A DNA stretch of 64,000 bases from Steinernema hermaphroditum (taxonomy: Eukaryota > Nematoda > Chromadorea > Rhabditida > Steinernematidae), in assembly GCA_030435675.1 (NCBI GenBank), contig CM059621.1, forward strand, positions 17,978,653-18,042,652, written 5' to 3'. How positions within the stretch are numbered: the stretch's first letter is position 1; each line of letters opens with the position of its first letter. The notes under the pieces were generated by a model that had not been told where the DNA came from, did no database searches, and was given only the letters and a program-made list of their open reading frames with translations. Positions 1 through 10,500 of this stretch are shown here, piece after piece. The position numbers and the translations under genes were made by a program.

Positions 1-112
1 GGGAGTAGGCGCGTTCGATCAGGCTCGTGCAGTTCTACAAGATCCAATCATAAAAATGCTATGGTACTTTGGAGCAGGAGGGTCAGATGCAGAGCTTTTG
101 GTATGAGCGGGG

Positions 113-129
113 GCCCTGCTGTCTCGAAT
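113..129 (-). other. CENP-B box-like 17-mer (8 of 9 core positions), repeated per monomer
   Basis: On the minus strand these bases read attcgagacagcagggc. The mammalian CENP-B box core is nTTCGnnnnAnnCGGGn, with nine fixed positions. Eight of them match here; the first base of the CGGG half is A instead of C. The same 17-mer, or close variants, recurs in most monomers. Copies with caactg or ctactg in this stretch lose further matches. My rough estimate is that an 8-of-9 match arises by chance about 0.04 times per 173-bp unit counting both strands, so it is suggestive only. CENP-B binding is established for mammals; many other lineages lack a true CENP-B. Binding here is not shown. Confidence 0.3.
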
Positions 130-133
130 TGAA

Positions 134-149
134 AGTTTTGCAGGAAACT
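134..149. other. Small dyad in the invariant part of the monomer
   Basis: AGTTT at 134-138 and AAACT at 145-149 form a perfect 5-bp inverted repeat around a 6-base spacer. It lies in the stretch 121-164, which is nearly unchanged in all copies read, so it recurs through the array. Stems of this size are common by chance, and no role is claimed. Confidence 0.3.
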
Positions 150-936
150 AAGATAGTCCACAGTAAATCCAGCGGGAGTAGGCGCGTTCGATCAGGCTCG
201 TGCAGTTCTACAAGATCCAATCATAAAAATGCTATGGTACTTTGGAGCAGGAGGGTCAGATGCAGAGCTTTTGGTATGAGCGGGGGCCCTGCTGTCTCGA
301 ATTGAAAGTTTTGCAGGAAACTAAGATAGTCCACAGTAAATCCAGCGGGAGTAGGCGCGTTCGATCAGGCTCGTGCAGTTCTACAAGATCCAATCATAAA
401 AATGCTATGGTACTTTGGAGCAGGAGGGTCAGATGCAGAGCTTTTGGTATGAGCGGGGGCCCTGCTGTCTCGAATTGAAAGTTTTGCAGGAAACTAAGAT
501 AGTCCACAGTAAATCCCAGCGGGAGTAGGCGCGTTCGATCAGGCTCGTGCAGTTGTACAAGATCCAATCATAAAAATGCTATGGTACTTTGGAGCAGGAG
601 GGTCAGATGCAGAGCTTTTGGTATGAGCAAGGGCCCTGCTGTCTCGAATTGAAAGTTTTGCAGGAAACTAAGATAGTCCACAGTAATCCCAACGGGAGTA
701 GGCGCGTTCGATCAGGCTCGTGCAGTTCTACAAGATCCAATCATAAAAATGCTATGGTACTTTGGAGCAGGAGGGTCAGATGCAGAGCTTTTGGTATGAG
801 CGAGGGGCCCTGCTGTCTCGAATTGAAAGTTTTGCAGGAAACTAAGATAGTCCACAGTAAATCCCAGCGGGAGTAGGCGCGTTCGATCAGGCTCGTGCAG
901 TTGAACAAGATTCAATCATAAAAATGCTATGGTACT

Positions 937-2147
937 TTGGAGCAGGAGGGTCAGATGCAGAGCTTTTGGTATGAACAAGGCCTCTACTGTCTCGAATTGA
1001 AAGTTTTGCAGGAAACTAAGATAGTCCACAGTAATCCCAACGGGAGTAGGCGCGTTCGATCAGGCTCGTGCAGTTGAACAAGATTCAATCATAAAAATGC
1101 TATGGTACTTTGGAGCAGGAGGGTCAGATGCAGAGCTTTTGGTATGAGCGGGGGCCCTGCTGTCTCGAATTGAAAGTTTTGCAGGAAACTAAGATAGTCC
1201 ACAGTAAATCCAGCGGGAGTAGGCGCGTTCGATCAGGCTCGTGCAGTTCTACAAGATCCAATCATAAAAATGCTATGGTACTTTGGAGCAGGAGGGTCAG
1301 ATGCAGAGCTTTTGGTATGAGCGGGGGCCCTGCTGTCTCGAATTGAAAGTTTTGCAGGAAACTAAGATAGTCCACAGTAAATATAGCGGGAGTAGGCGCG
1401 TTCGATCAGGCTCGTGCAGTAGAACAAGATTCAATCATAAAAATGCTATGGTACTTTGGAGCAGGAGGGTCAGATGCAGAGCTTTTGGTATGAGCAAGGG
1501 CCCTGCTGTCTCGAATTGAAAGTTTTGCAGGAAACTAAGATAGTCCACAGTAATCCCAACGGGAGTAGGCGCGTTCGATCAGGCTCGTGCAGTTCTACAA
1601 GATCCAATCATAAAAATGCTATGGTACTTTGGAGCAGGAGGGTCAGATGCAGAGCTTTTGGTATGAACAAGGCCTCTACTGTCTCGAATTGAAAGTTTTG
1701 CAGGAAACTAAGATAGTCCACAGTAATCCCAACGGGAGTAGGCGCGTTCGATCAGGCTCGTGCAGTTCTACAAGATCCAATCATAAAAATGCTATGGTAC
1801 TTTGGAGCAGGAGGGTCAGATGCAGAGCTTTTGGTATGAGCAAGGGCCCTGCTGTCTCGAATTGAAAGTTTTGCAGGAAACTAAGATAGTCCACAGTAAT
1901 CCCAACGGGAATAGGCGCGTTCGATCAGGCTCGTGCAGTTCTACAAGATCCAATCATAAAAATGCTATGGTACTTTGGAGCAGGAGGGTCAGATGCAGAG
2001 CTTTTGGTATGAGCAAGGGCCCTGCTGTCTCGAATTGAAAGTTTTGCAGGAAACTAAGATAGTCCACAGTAATCCCAACGGGAATAGGCGCGTTCGATCA
2101 GGCTCGTGCAGTTCTACAAGATCCAATCATAAAAATGCTATGGTACT
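937..2147 (+). repeat. Higher-order duplication copy 1 (seven monomers)
   Basis: The order of seven monomer types here is repeated 2,250 bp later at 3187-4397. The shared order is: a gaacaaggcctc copy; a gcggggg copy with aaatccagc; a gcggggg copy with aaatatagc and aagattc; a gcaaggg copy with aatcccaac; a gaacaaggcctctact copy; then two gcaaggg copies with aatcccaacgggaatagg. The two blocks differ at a few diagnostic bases, for example agtagaac versus agttctac and aagatag versus aatatag. The offset is 13 monomers plus one base. This indicates an older segmental duplication inside the array. Confidence 0.65.
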
Positions 2148-3186
2148 TTGGAGCAGGAGGGTCAGATGCAGAGCTTTTGGTATGAGCAGGGGCCCTGCTG
2201 TCTCGAATTGAAAGTTTTGCAGGAAACTAAGATAGTCCACAGTAATCCCAACGGGAGTAGGCGCGTTCGATCAGGCTCGTGCAGTTCTACAAGATCCAAT
2301 CATAAAAATGCTATGGTACTTTGGAGCAGGAGGGTCAGATGCAGAGCTTTTGGTATGAGCAAGGCCCCTGCTGTCTCGAATTGAAAGTTTTGCAGGAAAC
2401 TAAGATAGTCCACAGTAATCCCAACGGGAGTAGGCGCGTTCGATCAGGCTCGTGCAGTTCTACAAGATCCAATCATAAAAATGCTATGGTACTTTGGAGC
2501 AGGAGGGTCAGATGCAGAGCTTTTGGTATGAGCAAGGGCCCTGCTGTCTCGAATTGAAAGTTTTGCAGGAAACTAAGATAGTCCACAGTAATCCCAACGG
2601 GAATAGGCGCGTTCGATCAGGCTCGTGCAGTTCTACAAGATCCAATCATAAAAATGCTATGGTACTTTGGAGCAGGAGGGTCAGATGCAGAGCTTTTGGT
2701 ATGAGCAAGGGCCCTCGCTGTCTCGAATTGAAAGTTTTGCAGGAAACTAAGATAGTCCACAGTAAATCCAGCGGGAGTAGGCGCGTTCGATCAGGCTCGT
2801 GCAGTTGAACAAGATTCAATCATAAAAATGCTATGGTACTTTGGAGCAGGAGGGTCAGATGCAGAGCTTTTGGTATGAGCAAGGGCCCTGCTGTCTCGAA
2901 TTGAAAGTTTTGCAGGAAACTAAGATAGTCCACAGTAATCCCAACGGGAGTAGGCGCGTTCGATCAGGCTCGTGCAGTTCTACAAGATCCAATCATAAAA
3001 ATGCTATGGTACTTTGGAGCAGGAGGGTCAGATGCAGAGCTTTTGGTATGAGCGGGGGCCCTGCTGTCTCGAATTGAAAGTTTTGCAGGAAACTAAGATA
3101 GTCCACAGTAAATATAGCGGGAGTAGGCGCGTTCGATCAGGCTCGTGCAGTAGAACAAGATTCAATCATAAAAATGCTATGGTACT

Positions 3187-4397
3187 TTGGAGCAGGAGGG
3201 TCAGATGCAGAGCTTTTGGTATGAACAAGGCCTCAACTGTCTCGAATTGAAAGTTTTGCAGGAAACTAAGATAGTCCACAGTAATCCCAACGGGAGTAGG
3301 CGCGTTCGATCAGGCTCGTGCAGTAGAACAAGATTCAATCATAAAAATGCTATGGTACTTTGGAGCAGGAGGGTCAGATGCAGAGCTTTTGGTATGAGCG
3401 GGGGCCCTGCTGTCTCGAATTGAAAGTTTTGCAGGAAACTAATATAGTCCACAGTAAATCCAGCGGGAGTAGGCGCGTTCGATCAGGCTCGTGCAGTTCT
3501 ACAAGATCCAATCATAAAAATGCTATGGTACTTTGGAGCAGGAGGGTCAGATGCAGAGCTTTTGGTATGAGCGGGGGCCCTGCTGTCTCGAATTGAAAGT
3601 TTTGCAGGAAACTAAGATAGTCCACAGTAAATATAGCGGGAGTAGGCGCGTTCGATCAGGCTCGTGCAGTTCTACAAGATTCAATCATAAAAATGCTATG
3701 GTACTTTGGAGCAGGAGGGTCAGATGCAGAGCTTTTGGTATGAGCAAGGGCCCTGCTGTCTCGAATTGAAAGTTTTGCAGGAAACTAAGATAGTCCACAG
3801 TAATCCCAACGGGAGTAGGCGCGTTCGATCAGGCTCGTGCAGTTCTACAAGATCCAATCATAAAAATGATATGGTACTTTGGAGCAGGAGGGTCAGATGC
3901 AGAGCTTTTGGTATGAACAAGGCCTCTACTGTCTCGAATTGAAAGTTTTGCAGGAAACTAAGATAGTCCACAGTAATCCCAACGGGAGTAGGCGCGTTCG
4001 ATCAGGCTCGTGCAGTTGTACAAGATTCAATCATAAAAATGCTATGGTACTTTGGAGCAGGAGGGTCAGATGCAGAGCTTTTGGTATGAGCAAGGGCCCT
4101 GCTGTCTCGAATTGAAAGTTTTGCAGGAAACTAAGATAGTCCACAGTAATCCCAACGGGAATAGGCGCGTTCGATCAGGCTCGTGCAGTTCTACAAGATC
4201 CAATCATAAAAATGCTATGGTACTTTGGAGCAGGAGGGTCAGATGCAGAGCTTTTGGTATGAGCAAGGGCCCTGCTGTCTCGAATTGAAAGTTTTGCAGG
4301 AAACTAAGATAGTCCACAGTAATCCCAACGGGAATAGGCGCGTTCGATCAGGCTCGTGCAGTTCTACAAGATCCAATCATAAAAATGCTATGGTACT
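3187..4397 (+). repeat. Higher-order duplication copy 2 (seven monomers)
   Basis: This is the partner of the seven-monomer block at 937-2147, with the same order of monomer types. Differences include a g-to-t change at 3443 (aatatagtcc), gatatgg instead of gctatgg near 3868, and agttgtacaagattc near 4015. The divergence means the duplication is not recent, or that gene conversion has since touched single monomers. Confidence 0.65.
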
Positions 4398-4966
4398 TTG
4401 GAGCAGGAGGGTCAGATGCAGAGCTTTTGGTATGAGCGGGGGCCCTGCTGTCTCGAATTGAAAGTTTTGCAGGAAACTAAGATAGTCCACAGTAATCCCA
4501 ACGGGAGTAGGCGCGTTCGATCAGGCTCGTGCAGTTCTACAAGATCCAATCATAAAAATGCTATGGTACTTTGGAGCAGGAGGGTCAGATGCAGAGCTTT
4601 TGGTATGAACAAGGCCTCTACTGTCTCGAATTGAAAGTTTTGCAGGAAACTAAGATAGTCCACAGTAATCCCAACGGGAGTAGGCGCGTTCGATCAGGCT
4701 CGTGCAGTAGAACAAGATTCAATCATAAAAATGCTATGGTACTTTGGAGCAGGAGGGTCAGATGCAGAGCTTTTGGTATGAGCAAGGGCCCTGCTGTCTC
4801 GAATTGAAAGTTTTGCAGGAAACTAAGATAGTCCACAGTAATCCCAACGGGAATAGGCGCGTTTGATCAGGCTCGTGCAGTTCTACAAGATCCAATCATA
4901 AAAATGATATGGTACTTTGGAGCAGGAGGGTCAGATGCAGAGCTTTTGGTATGAACAAGGCCTCAA

Positions 4967-5646
4967 CTGTCTCGAATTGAAAGTTTTGCAGGAAACTAAG
5001 ATAGTCCACAGTAAATCCAGCGGGAGTAGGCGCGTTCGATCAGGCTCGTGCAGTAGAACAAGATTCAATCATAAAAATGCTATGGTACTTTGGAGCAGGA
5101 GGGTCAGATGCAGAGCTTTTGGTATGAGCAAGGGCCCTGCTGTCTCGAATTGAAAGTTTTGCAGGAAACTAAGATAGTCCACAGTAATCCCAACGGGAGT
5201 AGGCGCGTTCGATCAGGCTCGTGCAGTTCTACAAGATCCAATCATAAAAATGCTATGGTACTTTGGAGCAGGAGGGTCAGATGCAGAGCTTTTGGTATGA
5301 GCGGGGGCCCTGCTGTCTCGAATTGAAAGTTTTGCAGGAAACTAAGATAGTCCACAGTAAATCCAGCGGGAGTAGGCGCGTTCGATCAGGCTCGTGCAGT
5401 TCTACAAGATCCAATCATAAAAATGCTATGGTACTTTGGAGCAGGAGGGTCAGATGCAGAGCTTTTGGTATGAGCAAGGGCCCTGCTGTCTCGAATTGAA
5501 AGTTTTGCAGGAAACTAAGATAGTCCACAGTAATCCCAACGGGAATAGGCGCGTTTGATCAGGCTCGTGCAGTTCTACAAGATCCAATCATAAAAATGAT
5601 ATGGTACTTTGGAGCAGGAGGGTCAGATGCAGAGCTTTTGGTATGA
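4967..5646 (+). repeat. 680-bp block, apparently identical to 6870-7549
   Basis: Reading both blocks base by base at the diagnostic sites, I find no difference between 4967-5646 and 6870-7549, which are 1,903 bp (exactly 11 monomers) apart. The first mismatches outside are a versus g at 4966 and a versus g at 5647. The shared variants include agtagaacaagattc, gcggggg with aaatccagc, gggaataggcgcgtttgatc and aaaatgatatgg. A recent segmental duplication or conversion tract is the simplest explanation. Confidence 0.7.
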
Positions 5647-6869
5647 ACAAGGCCTCTACTGTCTCGAATTGAAAGTTTTGCAGGAAACTAAGATAGTCCA
5701 CAGTAATCCCAACGGGAGTAGGCGCGTTCGATCAGGCTCGTGCAGTTGAACAAGATTCAATCATAAAAATGCTATGGTACTTTGGAGCAGGAGGGTCAGA
5801 TGCAGAGCTTTTGGTATGAGCAAGGGCCCTGCTGTCTCGAATTGAAAGTTTTGCAGGAAACTAAGATAGTCCACAGTAATCCCAACGGGAATAGGCGCGT
5901 TCGATCAGGCTCGTGCAGTTCTACAAGATCCAATCATAAAAATGCTATGGTACTTTGGAGCAGGAGGGTCAGATGCAGAGCTTTTGGTATGAACAAGGCC
6001 TCTACTGTCTCGAATTGAAAGTTTTGCAGGAAACTAAGATAGTCCACAGTAAATCCAGCGGGAGTAGGCGCGTTCGATCAGGCTCGTGCAGTTCTACAAG
6101 ATCCAATCATAAAAATGCTATGGTACTTTGGAGCAGGAGGGTCAGATGCAGAGCTTTTGGTATGAGCAGGGGCCCTGCTGTCTCGAATTGAAAGTTTTGC
6201 AGGAAACTAAGATAGTCCACAGTAAATCCAGCGGGAGTAGGCGCGTTCGATCAGGCTCGTGCAGTTCTACAAGATCCAATCATAAAAATGCTATGGTACT
6301 TTGGAGCAGGAGGGTCAGATGCAGAGCTTTTGGTATGAGCAAGGGCCCTGCTGTCTCGAATTGAAAGTTTTGCAGGAAACTAAGATAGTCCACAGTAATC
6401 CCAACGGGAGTAGGCGCGTTCGATCAGGCTCGTGCAGTTCTACAAGATCCAATCATAAAAATGCTATGGTACTTTGGAGCAGGAGGGTCAGATGCAGAGC
6501 TTTTGGTATGAGCAAGGGCCCTGCTGTCTCGAATTGAAAGTTTTGCAGGAAACTAAGATAGTCCACAGTAAATCCAGCGGGAGTAGGCGCGTTCGATCAG
6601 GCTCGTGCAGTTCTACAAGATCCAATCATAAAAATGCTATGGTACTTTGGAGCAGGAGGGTCAGATGCAGAGCTTTTGGTATGAGCAAGGGCCCTGCTGT
6701 CTCGAATTGAAAGTTTTGCAGGAAACTAAGATAGTCCACAGTAATCCCAACGGGAATAGGCGCGTTTGATCAGGCTCGTGCAGTTCTACAAGATCCAATC
6801 ATAAAAATGCTATGGTACTTTGGAGCAGGAGGGTCAGATGCAGAGCTTTTGGTATGAGCGGGGGCCCTG

Positions 6870-7549
6870 CTGTCTCGAATTGAAAGTTTTGCAGGAAACT
6901 AAGATAGTCCACAGTAAATCCAGCGGGAGTAGGCGCGTTCGATCAGGCTCGTGCAGTAGAACAAGATTCAATCATAAAAATGCTATGGTACTTTGGAGCA
7001 GGAGGGTCAGATGCAGAGCTTTTGGTATGAGCAAGGGCCCTGCTGTCTCGAATTGAAAGTTTTGCAGGAAACTAAGATAGTCCACAGTAATCCCAACGGG
7101 AGTAGGCGCGTTCGATCAGGCTCGTGCAGTTCTACAAGATCCAATCATAAAAATGCTATGGTACTTTGGAGCAGGAGGGTCAGATGCAGAGCTTTTGGTA
7201 TGAGCGGGGGCCCTGCTGTCTCGAATTGAAAGTTTTGCAGGAAACTAAGATAGTCCACAGTAAATCCAGCGGGAGTAGGCGCGTTCGATCAGGCTCGTGC
7301 AGTTCTACAAGATCCAATCATAAAAATGCTATGGTACTTTGGAGCAGGAGGGTCAGATGCAGAGCTTTTGGTATGAGCAAGGGCCCTGCTGTCTCGAATT
7401 GAAAGTTTTGCAGGAAACTAAGATAGTCCACAGTAATCCCAACGGGAATAGGCGCGTTTGATCAGGCTCGTGCAGTTCTACAAGATCCAATCATAAAAAT
7501 GATATGGTACTTTGGAGCAGGAGGGTCAGATGCAGAGCTTTTGGTATGA
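6870..7549 (+). repeat. 680-bp block, apparently identical to 4967-5646
   Basis: This is the second copy of the four-monomer tract described at 4967-5646. It carries the rare gtttgatc (7456) and gatatgg (near 7502) changes in the same monomer-to-monomer order. Confidence 0.7.
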
Positions 7550-10500
7550 GCAAGGGCCCTGCTGTCTCGAATTGAAAGTTTTGCAGGAAACTAAGATAGT
7601 CCACAGTAATCCCAGCGGGAGTAGGCGCGTTCGATCAGGCTCGTGCAGTTCTACAAGATCCAATCATAAAAATGCTATGGTACTTTGGAGCAGGAGGGTC
7701 AGATGCAGAGCTTTTGGTATGAGCAAGGGCCCTGCTGTCTCGAATTGAAAGTTTTGCAGGAAACTAAGATAGTCCACAGTAAATCCAGCGGGAGTAGGCG
7801 CGTTCGATCAGGCTCGTGCAGTTCTACAAGATCCAATCATAAAAATGCTATGGTACTTTGGAGCAGGAGGGTCAGATGCAGAGCTTTTGGTATGAGCGGG
7901 GGCCCTGCTGTCTCGAATTGAAAGTTTTGCAGGAAACTAAGATAGTCCACAGTAAATCCCAGCGGGAGTAGGCGCGTTCGATCAGGCTCGTGCAGTTGTA
8001 CAAGATCCAATCATAAAAATGCTATGGTACTTTGGAGCAGGAGGGTCAGATGCAGAGCTTTTGGTATGAGCAAGGGCCCTGCTGTCTCGAATTGAAAGTT
8101 TTGCAGGAAACTAAGATAGTCCACAGTAATTCCAACGGGAGTAGGCGCGTTCGATCAGGCTCGTGCAGTTCTACAAGATCCAATCATAAAAATGCTATGG
8201 TACTTTGGAGCAGGAGGGTCAGATGCAGAGCTTTTGGTATGAGCAAGGGCCCTGCTGTCTCGAATTGAAAGTTTTGCAGGAAACTAAGATAGTCCACAGT
8301 AATTCCAGCGGGAGTAGGCGCGTTCGATCAGGCTCGTGCAGTTCTACAAGATCCAATCATAAAAATGCTATGGTACTTTGGAGCAGGAGGGTCAGATGCA
8401 GAGCTTTTGGTATGAGCAAGGGCCCTGCTGTCTCGAATTGAAAGTTTTGCAGGAAACTAAGATAGTCCACAGTAAACCCAACGGGAGTAGGCGCGTTCGA
8501 TCAGGCTCGTGCAGTTCTACAAGATCCAATCATAAAAATGCTATGGTACTTTGGAGCAGGAGGGTCAGATGCAGAGCTTTTGGTATGAGCAAGGGCCCTG
8601 CTGTCTCGAATTGAAAGTTTTGCAGGAAACTAAGATAGTCCACAGTAATCCCAACGGGAGTAGGCGCGTTCGATCAGGCTCGTGCAGTTCTACAAGATCC
8701 AATCATAAAAATGCTATGGTACTTTGGAGCAGGAGGGTCAGATGCAGAGCTTTTGGTATGAACAAGGCCTCTACTGTCTCGAATTGAAAGTTTTGCAGGA
8801 AACTAAGATAGTCCACAGTAAATCCAACGGGAGTAGGCGCGTTCGATCAGGCTCGTGCAGTTCTACAAGATCCAATCATAAAAATGCTATGGTACTTTGG
8901 AGCAGGAGGGTCAGATGCAGAGCTTTTGGTATGAGCAAGGGCCCTGCTGTCTCGAATTGAAAGTTTTGCAGGAAACTAAGATAGTCCACAGTAATCCCAA
9001 CGGGAATAGGCGCGTTCGATCAGGCTCGTGCAGTTCTACAAGATCCAATCATAAAAATGCTATGGTACTTTGGAGCAGGAGGGTCAGATGCAGAGCTTTT
9101 GGTATGAGCGAGGGCCCTGCTGTCTCGAATTGAAAGTTTTGCAGGAAACTAAGATAGTCCACAGTAATCCCAACGGGAGTAGGCGCGTTCGATCAGGCTC
9201 GTGCAGTTCTACAAGATCCAATCATAAAAATGCTATGGTACTTTGGAGCAGGAGGGTCAGATGCAGAGCTTTTGGTATGAGCAAGGGCCCTGCTGTCTCG
9301 AATTGAAAGTTTTGCAGGAAACTAAGATAGTCCACAGTAATCCCAACGGGAATAGGCGCGTTCGATCAGGCTCGTGCAGTTCTACAAGATCCAATCATAA
9401 AAATGATATGGTACTTTGGAGCAGGAGGGTCAGATGCAGAGCTTTTGGTATGAGCGGGGGCCCTGCTGTCTCGAATTGAAAGTTTTGCAGGAAACTAAGA
9501 TAGTCCACAGTAAATCCAGCGGGAGTAGGCGCGTTCGATCAGGCTCGTGCAGTTCTACAAGATCCAATCATAAAAATGCTATGGTACTTTGGAGCAGGAG
9601 GGTCAGATGCAGAGCTTTTGGTATGAGCAAGGGCCCTGCTGTCTCGAATTGAAAGTTTTGCAGGAAACTAAGATAGTCCACAGTAATCCCAACGGGAGTA
9701 GGCGCGTTCGATCAGGCTCGTGCAGTTCTACAAGATCCAATCATAAAAATGCTATGGTACTTTGGAGCAGGAGGGTCAGATGCAGAGCTTTTGGTATGAG
9801 CAAGGGCCCTGCTGTCTCGAATTGAAAGTTTTGCAGGAAACTAAGATAGTCCACAGTAATCCCAACGGGAATAGGCGCGTTCGATCAGGCTCGTGCAGTT
9901 CTACAAGATCCAATCATAAAAATGCTATGGTACTTTGGAGCAGGAGGGTCAGATGCAGAGCTTTTGGTATGAGCAAGGGCCCTGCTGTCTCGAATTGAAA
10001 GTTTTGCAGGAAACTAAGATAGTCCACAGTAATCCCAACGGGAGTAGGCGCGTTTGATCAGGCTCGTGCAGTTCTACAAGATCCAATCATAAAAATGCTA
10101 TGGTACTTTGGAGCAGGAGGGTCAGATGCAGAGCTTTTGGTATGAGCAAGGCCACTGCTGTCTCGAATTGAAAGTTTTGCAGGAAACTAAGATAGTCCAC
10201 AGTAAATCCCAACGGGAATAGGCGCGTTCGATCAGGCTCGTGCAGTTGAACAAGATTCAATCATAAAAATGCTATGGTACTTTGGAGCAGGAGGGTCAGA
10301 TGCAGAGCTTTTGGTATGAGCAAGGGCCCTGCTGTCTCGAATTGAAAGTTTTGCAGGAAACTAAGATAGTCCACAGTAAATCCAACGGGAGTAGGCGCGT
10401 TCGATCAGGCTCGTGCAGTTGTACAAGATCCAATCATAAAAATGCTATGGTACTTTGGAGCAGGAGGGTCAGATGCAGAGCTTTTGGTATGAGCAAGGGC

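Larger units (their letters stand above)
1..173 (+). repeat. Representative 173-bp satellite monomer
   Basis: This copy is taken as reference, with base 1 the first g of gggagtagg; the next copy starts at 174. Landmarks are gcgcgttcgatcagg at 10-24, an agttctacaagatcc variable stretch at 31-45, aatcataaaaatg at 46-58, ggagcaggagggtcagatg at 71-89, a variable GC-rich stretch at 107-119 containing the ApaI-type palindrome gggccc, the near-invariant stretch 121-164 (gtctcgaattgaaag to cacagt), and a variable tail at 165-173. Hand count gives 84 G+C of 173 (48.6%) and 7 CpG counting the one at the boundary with the next copy. The unit length is not a multiple of three and stop codons interrupt every frame across the repeat, so it is not a coding repeat. 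I do not recognise it as a named satellite family. Confidence 0.95.

Noticed and set aside
13..24. tRNA B-box-like gttcgatcagg, possible tRNA-derived repeat
   Set aside because: GTTCGA matches, but the rest of the B box does not. I see no A box at the right distance and no cloverleaf.
50..60. TATA-like cataaaaatg as a promoter
   Set aside because: It is a single AT-rich word in every copy with no start-site or downstream gene context.
79..89. Shine-Dalgarno-like aggaggg five bases before ATG in each monomer
   Set aside because: The match is good (aggagggtcagatg), but it is embedded in a eukaryote-like satellite and leads into the same broken frame. It is inherited by every copy because the unit is repeated.
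2..97. Internal duplication in the monomer (ggagtaggcgcg versus ggagcaggaggg)
   Set aside because: Nine of twelve bases match, but I estimate about five such pairs by chance within one 173-bp unit, so there is no support for an ancient half-repeat.
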